From a virus, in the IMG/VR virus record IMGVR_UViG_3300035698_015632, positions 1-32,736 of that record: 32,736 nucleotides of DNA; one strand, given 5' to 3'. The number at the start of each line of letters is the position of its first letter. Position 1 is the first letter of the stretch. The position numbers were made by a program, and so were the translations under genes. A model generated the notes under the pieces. That model did no database searches, was not told the origin of the DNA, and saw nothing but the letters and a program-made list of their open reading frames with translations. Positions 1 to 7,607 of the stretch are shown here, in pieces.

Positions 1-57
1 CAGGACCAACCTCAGCAGGACCAACCTCAGCAGGACCAACCTCAGCAGGACCAACCT
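1..57 (+). repeat. 15-bp in-frame tandem repeat encoding AGPTS
   Basis: The unit CAGGACCAACCTCAG occurs three times without change (1-15, 16-30, 31-45), and a fourth copy (46-57) diverges at its end. Copies are identical at DNA level, which implies recent slippage expansion. The period is a multiple of three, so copy number can change without breaking the frame. The array probably continues left of the window. Confidence 0.9.
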
Positions 58-164
58 TTTCAGGGCCTAAGGCAGATACGCAGAAAGATGACACCGCAGG
101 AGCTTTTTCTGAGGGTAATGATGACATCAAGATTGACGGGGATGGGGAAAATCCATTTAATTAA
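1..164 (+). CDS. 3' end of a gene with disordered, repeat-bearing, acidic C-terminus (possible SSB)
   Basis: This is a partial gene cut by the left window edge; the frame beginning at base 3 is open to TAA at 162-164. The visible 53 residues start with almost four copies of the pentapeptide AGPTS, then a Gly/Lys/Asp-rich stretch, and end in an acidic tail finishing DGDGENPFN. A Gly/Pro/Thr/Ser-rich linker followed by an acidic tip with Pro-Phe near the end is the plan of bacterial and phage single-stranded DNA-binding proteins, whose tip (for example DDDIPF in E. coli) recruits partners. Here an extra Asn follows PF, and the DNA-binding domain is outside the window, so the SSB idea is inference only. 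A strong terminator follows 25 bases after the stop, so this gene ends a transcription unit. Confidence 0.6.
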   Translation, partial: GPTSAGPTSAGPTSAGPTFSGPKADTQKDDTAGAFSEGNDDIKIDGDGENPFN

Positions 165-189
165 TTGTCCAGTTGATTGTTAGTGAATT

Positions 190-214
190 GGGGCGCGTTA
201 AAGCGCCCCTTTTT
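190..214 (+). terminator. Rho-independent terminator
   Basis: A perfect 7-bp GC-rich stem (GGGGCGC / GCGCCCC, 190-196 and 203-209) with a six-base loop GTTAAA is followed at once by five T's (210-214). It lies 25 bases downstream of the stop of the repeat-bearing gene and upstream of the glycosyltransferase gene, so it separates two transcription units. It also argues against the TTG start at 177, which would translate through the hairpin. Confidence 0.88.
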
Positions 215-248
215 GTTGAAATTTATCAATTATTGCTTATTATTCGAT

Positions 249-2234
249 ATGGATAAAAAAACCATTTTGTTTCATTCTAACCATTCCAAAAGTAAGACGG
301 GATTTGGAAGACATTGTAAGGCAGTTTTAAAATACCTGTATAGCACGGGAAAATATCGAGTAGTTGAATTCGCAACAGGCGCAAATTTCAATAACCCAGA
401 ATTAGAAACAATGCCTTGGGAGTGCAAGGGTTCTTTGCCCGACTCTCAAGCTGAATGGCAGCAGATTCTCGCAGGTCTTAATTTACACGACCAAGAGATT
501 AAAAAACGTGCGGTGAATTATGGGGATTATCATATTGACAAAATGATAAAAGACTACAAGCCTGATATTTATATTGGGACAGAAGACATCTGGGCCTTCA
601 ATGGGTATTTTGACAGGCCATGGTGGAACAAGGTGAACTGCATGATCCACACAACGATTGACAGCCTCCCCATCTTGCCTGATGCGATAAATGCCGCAGA
701 GCACATTAAGAATTATTACGTTTGGTCTAAGTTTGCTGAAGATGCGCTACATGAATTAGGGCATAACCATGTAAAGACTTTGCACGGAGCAATTGAAACA
801 AAGCAGTTCTTCCCTTTTAAACCAGAGGAAAAGCTCCTCCTTCGAAAACGCTTGAACCTCGCCCCAGACGCATTTATTATTGGGTTTGTTTTTCGCAATC
901 AACTGAGAAAGTCAGTAGTCAAGCTATTGCAGGCATTTAAAATGTTTTGCAACCAAAACCCTCAGTCAAACGCATACCTTTTGCTTCATACTCATTGGTC
1001 AGAGGCTCGTGGCTGGAATATTCCCGCACGTATGAAAGAGATTGGCATCGATCCAAATCGAGTTCTCACAACTTTTTATTGTCGGGCGTGCAAAAGATAC
1101 GAGATAAAACCATTTGAGCTTCCAGCAGAAGAGTGGAAAAAAACCAGCATTGATACGTCTAAAGGGCAGAATAAAGATTGCCCGATATGTAGGACAAGAA
1201 AATCTCAGACAACAGTAACGATTTCAGAGGGAGTCAACGAGCACCAGCTAAACGAGATCTACAATTTGATGGACGTTTATTGCCATCCGTTCACTTCAGG
1301 GGGTCAGGAGATCCCTATTCAGGAAGCCAAACTTACGGAGCTTATCACACTTGCCACAGATTATTCATGCGGAAAAGAATACTGCACTGCAAAAAGCGGT
1401 GGTCTACCTATCGAATGGGAGGAGTATAGAGAACCTGGAACTGAATTTATTAAATCTGCAAGTAGCGTAAGGTCAATAGTTAAGGGCTTGAAAAAGGTTT
1501 CTAAAATGACTGCGGCCCAAAGGGGAAAAGAAGGGAAGAAAGCGCGGAAATATGTTCTTGAAAACATGAGCGAGGAAGTAATTGGTAAGGAGCTTGAAAG
1601 AATTATCGACACGATGCCCTTAGTAGAATGGGATTGGAATTTCGATAAGCCCACGCTGCAACCTGATTACGCCCCACCAGAAGTTGAAGATAATGAAGTC
1701 TGGTTGAGATCCCTCTACAATAATATTCTCCTGTTTAAAGACATCAAAAAGGATGACAAGGGATTACTGTATTGGATTGGAGAGTTGAAAAAGGGAAAGC
1801 CCCGAGGGGAAATCCTCAGTTATTTTCGTGGAGTTGCGATGCAGGAAAACCAAAAGAACAAAAAGACAGAAGTCAGCAAGTTCTTCGATGATACGGGGAA
1901 CAAAAAAATCTTACTTGTTATCAAGGAAAGCTTAGGAGACTGTTTTATGGTGACTGCCTTGTTTGAATCTTTGAAAAGGCAATACCCAGACCACGACCTT
2001 TATGTTTCGACAGAATACCCAGATGTTTTCATGGGGAACAGACACGTCTACAAGACGATTCCGTTTCACCCAACCTTTGAAAATGAATTGCTTATGACTG
2101 GTCAGGCGGCAAGAAAGCCTATCGTTGATGTCTTTTTATTGCCAACAATTTCAACACAGAAAATGCTGAATTATCTTTCTAACGAAAACTTAGCATTCAA
2201 TCTAGAACTCGACGAAATGAAAGGTGCAAGTTGA
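249..2234 (+). CDS. Multidomain glycosyltransferase: GT4, DUF4214-like module, N-terminal half of a GT9 domain
   Basis: From ATG 249 the protein has 661 residues. Residues 1-450 look like a GT4 (group 1) glycosyltransferase: a GFGR segment near the N-terminus and a nucleotide-sugar-site segment GGQEIPIQEA around 351-360, which keeps the second Glu of the family's E-x7-E pattern but not clearly the first. A CxxC...CxxC pair (Cys 278, 281, 311, 314) is inserted just before that site and could bind zinc. Residues about 483-536 match the DUF4214 pattern (LY-N-L, D-x2-GL-YW, L-x-G-x2-R). Residues 551-661 (start ILLVIKESLGD) resemble the N-terminal Rossmann half of a GT9 heptosyltransferase-type enzyme. 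The expected C-terminal half is in the next gene. I prefer ATG 249 to TTG 177 because the earlier start would read through the terminator, although no clear Shine-Dalgarno precedes 249. The likely role is modifying host surface or virion sugars in the cytoplasm; the substrate is unknown. Confidence 0.75.
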   Translation: MDKKTILFHSNHSKSKTGFGRHCKAVLKYLYSTGKYRVVEFATGANFNNPELETMPWECKGSLPDSQAEWQQILAGLNLHDQEIKKRAVNYGDYHIDKMIKDYKPDIYIGTEDIWAFNGYFDRPWWNKVNCMIHTTIDSLPILPDAINAAEHIKNYYVWSKFAEDALHELGHNHVKTLHGAIETKQFFPFKPEEKLLLRKRLNLAPDAFIIGFVFRNQLRKSVVKLLQAFKMFCNQNPQSNAYLLLHTHWSEARGWNIPARMKEIGIDPNRVLTTFYCRACKRYEIKPFELPAEEWKKTSIDTSKGQNKDCPICRTRKSQTTVTISEGVNEHQLNEIYNLMDVYCHPFTSGGQEIPIQEAKLTELITLATDYSCGKEYCTAKSGGLPIEWEEYREPGTEFIKSASSVRSIVKGLKKVSKMTAAQRGKEGKKARKYVLENMSEEVIGKELERIIDTMPLVEWDWNFDKPTLQPDYAPPEVEDNEVWLRSLYNNILLFKDIKKDDKGLLYWIGELKKGKPRGEILSYFRGVAMQENQKNKKTEVSKFFDDTGNKKILLVIKESLGDCFMVTALFESLKRQYPDHDLYVSTEYPDVFMGNRHVYKTIPFHPTFENELLMTGQAARKPIVDVFLLPTISTQKMLNYLSNENLAFNLELDEMKGAS

Positions 2235-3409
2235 AACTTTTAACATCATATGCCTTATCAACTGGATCGAAGATAGGGAAGCCTTTCGTTTTCAGATCTT
2301 ATTATCCACTCCCATTTGAAAAATACGTAACGATTCATGCCTCTTCTGGGATGAATTCGAAAAATTACAGTTACTGGCAAGAAGTAATTGATTTGCTGAA
2401 GCCATTTTTAGATAAGAATGGATACAAATTAGTTCAGATAGGAATGAAGAAAGATCCTCAGATCAAGCACTGCCATAACCTATTGGGGAAGAGCAACATC
2501 CATCAATCCTGCTATATCTTGGAGAACTCTTCGCTGCACTTAGGGAACGATAGTTTTTCCGCACACGTTTGCGGCGCTTTCGAGGTTCCACTCGTCGCGG
2601 TTTACGGAGCAACGACAGTCAAGAACCATGGCCCTTACTTTGTGAATGAAGACAAGGCCCGCTTGATTGAATCTGATCGAGATGGTAACCTTCCAACGTT
2701 TGCAAAGGAGGAGAGCCCAAAAATGGTAGACCTTATAAAGCCAGAGCAGATTGTTCAGGCTGCATTAGACCTGCTGGGCTTAGACTCTTCAGAATTCAAG
2801 CATGAGTCAATGGTTTTTGGCCCAAGTTATAGTGGTGATGTGACGGTTGAATTTGTTCCAGACCATATCCTGCCCAAAGAATACTTGTCAGGTGGCCTGA
2901 TAAACATCAGAATGGATTATAATTTTGACGAAAAAATAATGGCAAGCACGGCGAGTCAAAGAGAGGTTCATGTAATTTCCGACAAGCCCATCAACACTCA
3001 TTACCTTCGAGTTTTTCGACACAATATCAAGAAACTCTCTTTAGAGGTTACGCTGGAGACTGAGTTGGGCTACTTGGAAGAGGTGTCCTCTACTGGCGTC
3101 CCGATTGAATTAATCACAAAAGAAAAAGACAAGGAGAAATTAAGCGCCTTGCGTTTTAAATTCTTCGATTATTCAATCTTGGAAGATACTGAGTTTTCAA
3201 AAGAAAAGCTTGACCTGAAAGAAGAGTCCTGCTACAATGTTTTTTATAAAGCAAATAAATTTATCCTTTCAAACGGAAAGATTTTTCTTAGTCGAGCAGA
3301 TATGATTGCGGGGAATTCGATAGAAAATTTCAACAGCAATGTGAAGCCGATTATTGACGAGGAAGAATTCTGGAAAGAATCAAACTATTTTTACCTATTT
3401 AGAAAGTAA
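2231..3409 (+). CDS. GT9-type glycosyltransferase C-terminal half plus unknown C-terminal domain
   Basis: The 392-residue protein starts at TTG 2231, sharing TTGA (2231-2234) with the stop of the previous gene, so translation is probably coupled. Residues 30-135 carry the C-terminal half of a GT9 (ADP-heptose:LPS heptosyltransferase-like) fold: the beta strand KYVTIHASSG, then LHLGNDSFSAHVCGAFEVP and VAVYGAT, equivalent to the family's GNDSG-x-H-x-A-x3-GxP and ALFG-T motifs that bind the nucleotide sugar. The N-terminal Rossmann half sits at the end of the preceding gene, so the two proteins together supply one GT9 enzyme. Residues about 190-392 form an additional domain I do not recognise. 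Either the enzyme works as a split pair or the junction is a frameshift; the neat stop/start overlap favours a real split. Confidence 0.75.
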   Translation: MKLLTSYALSTGSKIGKPFVFRSYYPLPFEKYVTIHASSGMNSKNYSYWQEVIDLLKPFLDKNGYKLVQIGMKKDPQIKHCHNLLGKSNIHQSCYILENSSLHLGNDSFSAHVCGAFEVPLVAVYGATTVKNHGPYFVNEDKARLIESDRDGNLPTFAKEESPKMVDLIKPEQIVQAALDLLGLDSSEFKHESMVFGPSYSGDVTVEFVPDHILPKEYLSGGLINIRMDYNFDEKIMASTASQREVHVISDKPINTHYLRVFRHNIKKLSLEVTLETELGYLEEVSSTGVPIELITKEKDKEKLSALRFKFFDYSILEDTEFSKEKLDLKEESCYNVFYKANKFILSNGKIFLSRADMIAGNSIENFNSNVKPIIDEEEFWKESNYFYLFRK

Positions 3410-3414
3410 ACAAC

Positions 3415-4278
3415 ATGGAAAAAAAAGACAAAGATGCCGTTCAAGTGCCACCTGCGAAAAAGAAAGGGGGTCGCCCAGAGAAAGTAACATTTGATGATAA
3501 TCGCGCAGAAATGGTGAAAAGGTATAAGCGTGACGAGAATGGACTGCTCGAAAATGTTCCCCATGAATTTAATGAGGATGGATCGGTTAACTGGAAGGCA
3601 ATGATTCCGAAAAAACACATTGTCTTTTTTGATGAGTGGTTCGAAAGAAATAATATAGAGATGCCGAAGGGAAAATCCTTGGCAGATGTTGAAAATCCAG
3701 AAGAATATAAGGATGAACAGCTTTTGATCTTACTTGCTGGCTTTAAAGAGGTTGCAAGAATCCGTGGAATAAATAACGTTTCAAGAAAGGTGTGTGAGTC
3801 CAGCTTTGAAAGAGCGGTCGTTTCAACAACTGTTGAAGTCATCCCAAACTATGAAACAAGCTTTAACTCGCTCACTTATACGGGCACTGCGAACGCAACA
3901 GTCCACAACACCAGCGACAACTACCAAGCGTTTCTGGAGAGTATCGCCGCGAATAGAAGTTTTGTTCGAGCAATCAGAAATGCTTTGAATATTGAGGTTG
4001 TCGGGAAGGACGAGGTAGCAGACGCAACCTACGAAAGTGGGAAGGAAGATGTCGGAGCAACAGACCCTTCACAGACACTTGCAGTGATAGCCGCTGACTA
4101 TTCTACTGAGATGGATGGAAAAATGACGAAGCTTGACAGCTTTAAAAAGTTCAGAAGATTTTTAGTAGAAAAGGGAATCAAGGATGCGTCAGAATGGGAG
4201 GATTGGAAAGACATTCCAATTGCGCTCATATGGAAGCTCATAAGCCAGATCAAAAAAGCTGCAACGTCTACGCTTTAA
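3415..4278 (+). CDS. Putative DNA-binding/recombination protein with AT-hook-like motif, possibly Rad52-like
   Basis: A 287-residue protein begins 5 bases after the glycosyltransferase stop, so it is in the same operon. Its basic N-terminus contains KKKGGRPEK (15-23), close to the AT-hook core GRP. The core (about 110-195) reads FKEVARIRGI, then a beta-rich segment TYTGTANATV, then a helix IAANRSFVRAIRNALNI. A variable beta sheet followed by an A-x-R-A-x-x-RA-R-like helix recalls Rad52-type annealing proteins and, from memory, an uncharacterised protein of marine T4-like phages. The C-terminus (240-285) has Trp-rich helices. Function in DNA annealing or repair is inference. Its stop overlaps the stop of the opposing tail operon. 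Confidence 0.55.
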   Translation: MEKKDKDAVQVPPAKKKGGRPEKVTFDDNRAEMVKRYKRDENGLLENVPHEFNEDGSVNWKAMIPKKHIVFFDEWFERNNIEMPKGKSLADVENPEEYKDEQLLILLAGFKEVARIRGINNVSRKVCESSFERAVVSTTVEVIPNYETSFNSLTYTGTANATVHNTSDNYQAFLESIAANRSFVRAIRNALNIEVVGKDEVADATYESGKEDVGATDPSQTLAVIAADYSTEMDGKMTKLDSFKKFRRFLVEKGIKDASEWEDWKDIPIALIWKLISQIKKAATSTL

Positions 4279-5063
4279 GTAGTGGTGACGACTAGAGCTT
4301 TCACGAACAAGGCGTGAACTCTCAAAACGCTTCTTGTGAATGGCCACCTGATGAAAAGCGCTTGCGGTAAATCAAAGGCGCTTCCATCATTATAATCCAT
4401 CACAGCGGTTTCGTAGTCTGCTGAAAAGTTTTTTGTTGCAGAGATAAAATTTCCACGGGTTGATGTGGTCTGTCCAGTGATCTCTTGGAATCCAACTTGG
4501 ACCTGTTGAGAAACCAGCCCCTTGTTTGTTACTGCGGTTTTTAAAAGCCAGTAGGAGCAATACCCTTCTGTGCCAATCATATCTGAAGGCGAGCCAAAAT
4601 TGAATTGTTGTGCGCCGCTTTCAAAGTCAGAGTTTGCCGCATCCACTTGGTAACCAATGTGTAAGCCATCGTCGGAGTCCATATTTACGTGGACCTCTCC
4701 GCCATTCAACAGGATCGACGAGTCTCCGCTTATTTCGTCAGCGTTTGTGATGCCAATAAAATCAGATCCAATTTCTCCCACATCTACATAGTCCCTACCA
4801 GAGTCTTTTATTCCATAGCAAAGCCTATTTAGAAAGTCATTGTTCCCTCCAAACGACAGGGACTGGTCTGCTTGAGCAAACTCAGAGTTAAAGCCACCTG
4901 TGACCCCCTTGTTCTTGACAACAGAAACGGCAACGCCAACCATAATCTCTTCCCACTCAGATACCCGATTTGTAAAGGGCATCAAAAACGAAGTAGTGCG
5001 AGGAACAATTAACGCGTTGTCCCCAAAATGACTGTAAATATACGGGTCGTTATACTGACCCAT
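4275..5063 (-). CDS. Putative virion (tail tip/fibre) protein, last gene of the tail operon
   Basis: A 262-residue protein that I do not recognise. It starts with MGQYNDPYIYSHFGDNALIV, is rich in Gly, Ser, Asn and aromatic residues typical of beta-structured virion proteins, and lacks a signal peptide or membrane segment. Its ATG overlaps the stop of the upstream fibre-like gene (TAATG, 5061-5065), so it is translationally coupled to it. Position after the gpJ-like gene suggests an accessory tip, fibre or receptor-binding component, but this rests on context alone. Its stop codon overlaps the stop of the convergent plus-strand gene, leaving no space for a separate terminator. Confidence 0.6.
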   Translation of the reverse strand: MGQYNDPYIYSHFGDNALIVPRTTSFLMPFTNRVSEWEEIMVGVAVSVVKNKGVTGGFNSEFAQADQSLSFGGNNDFLNRLCYGIKDSGRDYVDVGEIGSDFIGITNADEISGDSSILLNGGEVHVNMDSDDGLHIGYQVDAANSDFESGAQQFNFGSPSDMIGTEGYCSYWLLKTAVTNKGLVSQQVQVGFQEITGQTTSTRGNFISATKNFSADYETAVMDYNDGSAFDLPQALFIRWPFTRSVLRVHALFVKALVVTTT

Positions 5064-6163
5064 TAGTCAACCCCTGACCACGAATACCTAAATAGAACGT
5101 TTAGAACGAAGTCTTGCTCCTTGTTGAACCCTTCATCAAATATGTAGACGTAGTTATTATTTGCGGCAGTGAATCCACTTTCGGTTAGAGCGTCTGATTG
5201 CGCTACTCCTAGTCCCATGCTTTTCCAACCAGTATAATCCGCAAAATCTCCAGAAACAAAGAATCGTTTGGTCTTTGTATAAGATCCAGAAGTATAGGTA
5301 AAGTGATGACATCTATTTTCATGGTAGCCAGATTCTGCAACCGAGCGATCCACGTCGCTTCCAATAGGGGCAAGTTCTGTTTCATTGTCAGAAAGAAAGC
5401 CCCACGCGACAACCGAAGGTTCATTGGCTCCGCTGGTGTCATCGTAGAAAGTCGTGAGACCTTCCGAGTCAACTGAGGATAGTCCAAGGCTTTGGATTCC
5501 TGCATGCCCCGAAGAAACACCTGTATACCCCGTAATAACGCTTCCAGTATAAAACTGGTGTCCAGAGTCGTATGCAACACTTAACTCGTATATGACGCGT
5601 AAAAATTGCCCTTCCTGAAGAACGATTGGGGAATGCTCTGTTGGATCTCCGCTATGAGTAAGTGTTCGGGAGAAAAGAGGGGACGTTTCGTATGGAGCCC
5701 ACCCTACTTCTGTGTAGATAACATCTGGTGTCTCGCCCGTTTCACCCACGGGGTTTTCGGCGAAATCCCAAGTTCGTCTCATGACGATTCCAGTTTCTGT
5801 TCCGTTCTCTCCAAAAAGCCCAGACGTGTTACATCCACTAAAACTATAAGGGGCGACAATGAAGCCAGTAAAGAAGTCGGTTGGACCCGCGACACCAAGG
5901 CCACCAAGGATTGGGCTCTGAAATGCGGCACCATACACGCTTTCATAATCTCCCGTAGAGCCTGTTGGATCTGTAAAATCCCCTAACCGACACCACTGGA
6001 AACAGTCTGCCCATACAAGGTCATTCACATAATCAAGACCTGACCCAAAAATATGGTTGTGGCCAGAAGAGGTCTTAACAACTTCGTCGCCGTCAATAAC
6101 AAGCCATTGATAATTTCCATGGACCCTTGTGACAATCTTTTCTTCTATTGTTCTCTTTTTCAT
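5063..6163 (-). CDS. Tail tip/fibre-like structural protein, paralogue A
   Basis: The protein has 366 residues from ATG 6161-6163, preceded by TAAGG at a 5-base spacing; the longer reading from TTG 6184 would overlap the previous gene and lacks this site. It is clearly paralogous to the product of 6565-7605: both share a segment with EVG or EIG followed by a short stretch and LFSR, the pattern YELxVxxD, GxxSVDxxGxTxxYDx, NEP...GFLS, SDVDRSVA / NSVDRSLA, and end in a strand pair finishing FRYSW or FRHSW. No enzymatic motif is visible. The likely role is a beta-rich component of the tail tip or side fibre. Host-recognition function is inferred from its place downstream of the gpJ-like gene. Confidence 0.62.
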   Translation of the reverse strand: MKKRTIEEKIVTRVHGNYQWLVIDGDEVVKTSSGHNHIFGSGLDYVNDLVWADCFQWCRLGDFTDPTGSTGDYESVYGAAFQSPILGGLGVAGPTDFFTGFIVAPYSFSGCNTSGLFGENGTETGIVMRRTWDFAENPVGETGETPDVIYTEVGWAPYETSPLFSRTLTHSGDPTEHSPIVLQEGQFLRVIYELSVAYDSGHQFYTGSVITGYTGVSSGHAGIQSLGLSSVDSEGLTTFYDDTSGANEPSVVAWGFLSDNETELAPIGSDVDRSVAESGYHENRCHHFTYTSGSYTKTKRFFVSGDFADYTGWKSMGLGVAQSDALTESGFTAANNNYVYIFDEGFNKEQDFVLNVLFRYSWSGVD

Positions 6164-6168
6164 TTTTA

Positions 6169-6173
6169 CCTTA
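6169..6173 (-). promoter_or_regulatory. Ribosome binding site deciding the ATG at 6163
   Basis: Minus-strand TAAGG lies 5 bases before ATG 6163 and includes the stop codon of the preceding gene. It supports this start over the upstream TTG at 6184. Confidence 0.65.
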
Positions 6174-6524
6174 TCCAATTTCAATGCCAGAAATTTTCAT
6201 ATTTACATAACCACCAGAAGGCTCCACCTCTATACTTGCGTGAATCGAATCCCCAGCTTCCATAACAGTATTTAACGATGCAATATTGGTGGTGTTTTCT
6301 TGGACTGGAAACTCAGAGAAGTATTTGACTTGTTCAGAAACCACCTCGCCGCTTGGGACAAAGTATAAGTTTGCATTCATGTCCCCACTAGACGAGTTGC
6401 AAAAAAGAATTTCCTTTACAAGTGTTTTGTATCCAGAGGGGGTTGAGTAGTATTCCCAATCTGTTGTGTCAAGGGGGCGGACTCCAGTCGTTAGAGCTTT
6501 TGTATCGAATATTGTGTCTGGCAT
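6171..6524 (-). CDS. Small beta-rich virion protein
   Basis: The product has 117 residues. It contains a Gly/Tyr-rich start, a segment LVKEILFCNSSSGDMNANLY (residues 35-54), a strand pair ending YFVPSG, a MEAGDSIHASIEV stretch and a terminal MKISGIEIG. Small phage structural proteins often show this kind of order (hydrophobic strand, CN-ss-d, FVPSG, GD-I), probably a beta sandwich; I know no assigned function for them. It sits between the two paralogous fibre-like proteins and ends immediately before the next start. A decoration or fibre-connector role is possible but unproven. Confidence 0.6.
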   Translation of the reverse strand: MPDTIFDTKALTTGVRPLDTTDWEYYSTPSGYKTLVKEILFCNSSSGDMNANLYFVPSGEVVSEQVKYFSEFPVQENTTNIASLNTVMEAGDSIHASIEVEPSGGYVNMKISGIEIG

Positions 6525-6564
6525 GTTTAACTTATTTTATAATATTTACACTAAAATTCTACTT

Positions 6565-7605
6565 TTAATCAATCGATAGACCGAAGTATGTAAGTAGAGG
6601 GTTTTGTTTTAAGAAGATCGAAGCGTCTTCCTCTAAAGAGTAGAACAAGGTTCTGTATGCTTCTGGGGAGTTTAAGGATGGCCAGCGGCCCCAAGAATGT
6701 CTGAATGTGAGGTTCAAGTAGGTGCCCAGTTTATCAAAGTTTGCGCTTGCAACATAAATTAGCCCCGTGTTTTTATATGGCTGTGTAGAGGCTCCCATTC
6801 CAAAGCTGCCCCATGAGACATCAAGCCCCTCGATGGGGGAAAGGCGAACAAGCTTGTCTCTATAAAAAGATCCCAGTGTATATGATTGCAAAAGAACGCT
6901 GATTTCTAAATTCGTGGCAAGGCTACGATCCACGCTATTTGAAAATGTCGCAGGTGCAGCATCATCTGTAGAAAGAAACCCGTTTCCCGCTTGGGAGGGC
7001 TCGTTACATAAATCTCCATTGTCGTAAATGACGGTTGTCCCCACGGTATCAACACTTGCGATTCCAGCGTATTGGAATTGTAAAACACCATCCATTGATA
7101 GCCCATCTATAGGGTTGTCAATTCTTAAGGGGACATTTGCTGGATCAAAATGCACATATAGTTCATATTGAATGGCTAACGTAGATCCCGCTGGAATTGC
7201 TGCGGGCGAACTTAAAAGGATTCTTGAAAATAAATCACCAGTAGATTCTGCGGCGAGTCCGATTTCTGTAAAGGTCGTTTCGGATTCAACTGGAGCGGAA
7301 AGGAAGGTTCTTTTTAAAATCAAAACATCGCCAGAAAGAGTAGTTCCCTGAGAGTCATCTTCAAAGGCATAAACATTAGATCGGCTCAATTCAGAGTCCA
7401 ATGAAGTCTGAGATACAACTGGCTCGGAAGTCCCGTCGCCAAAAGCACAGAATTCAAATGATGCGGCCCATGTTTTCGTGGCGATACCATCAAGCCCAAC
7501 ATCAAGGATCAAGTTTGGCTGTCTCCCCTCTGAACAATCTGTTATCTTTCGCTCGCTATTTAAAACAGCCCAAGAAAGAAATCCCTGTGTCGTAATATTT
7601 AACAT
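6565..7605 (-). CDS. Tail tip/fibre-like structural protein, paralogue B
   Basis: A 346-residue protein whose ATG lies two bases after the stop of the upstream repeat protein, with no evident Shine-Dalgarno, so it probably depends on coupling. It aligns along its length with the product of 5063-6163: FTEIGLAAESTGDLFSRIL, YELYVHFD, GIASVDTVGTTVIYDNGD, NEPSQAGNGFLS, NSVDRSLA, WGSFGMG and FRHSW all have counterparts. It carries about 40 extra residues at the C-terminus after FRHSW. The first ten residues, MLNITTQGFL, are not a signal peptide. It is likely a beta-structured tail tip or fibre protein; function is inferred from position. Confidence 0.62.
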   Translation of the reverse strand: MLNITTQGFLSWAVLNSERKITDCSEGRQPNLILDVGLDGIATKTWAASFEFCAFGDGTSEPVVSQTSLDSELSRSNVYAFEDDSQGTTLSGDVLILKRTFLSAPVESETTFTEIGLAAESTGDLFSRILLSSPAAIPAGSTLAIQYELYVHFDPANVPLRIDNPIDGLSMDGVLQFQYAGIASVDTVGTTVIYDNGDLCNEPSQAGNGFLSTDDAAPATFSNSVDRSLATNLEISVLLQSYTLGSFYRDKLVRLSPIEGLDVSWGSFGMGASTQPYKNTGLIYVASANFDKLGTYLNLTFRHSWGRWPSLNSPEAYRTLFYSLEEDASIFLKQNPLLTYFGLSID

Positions 7606-7607
7606 TT

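Noticed and set aside
1-57. Short repeat array as a CRISPR
   Set aside because: Direct 15-base units are contiguous with no spacers and are in frame with a protein.
216-243. Promoter-like TTGAAA and TATTAT with 16-base spacing before the glycosyltransferase
   Set aside because: Both boxes are weak, and transcription would begin at or after the start codon. In AT-rich DNA such matches are common.
177-248. TTG start at 177 for the first glycosyltransferase
   Set aside because: Translation from it would pass through the terminator hairpin (190-214); ATG 249 gives a normal GT4 N-terminus.
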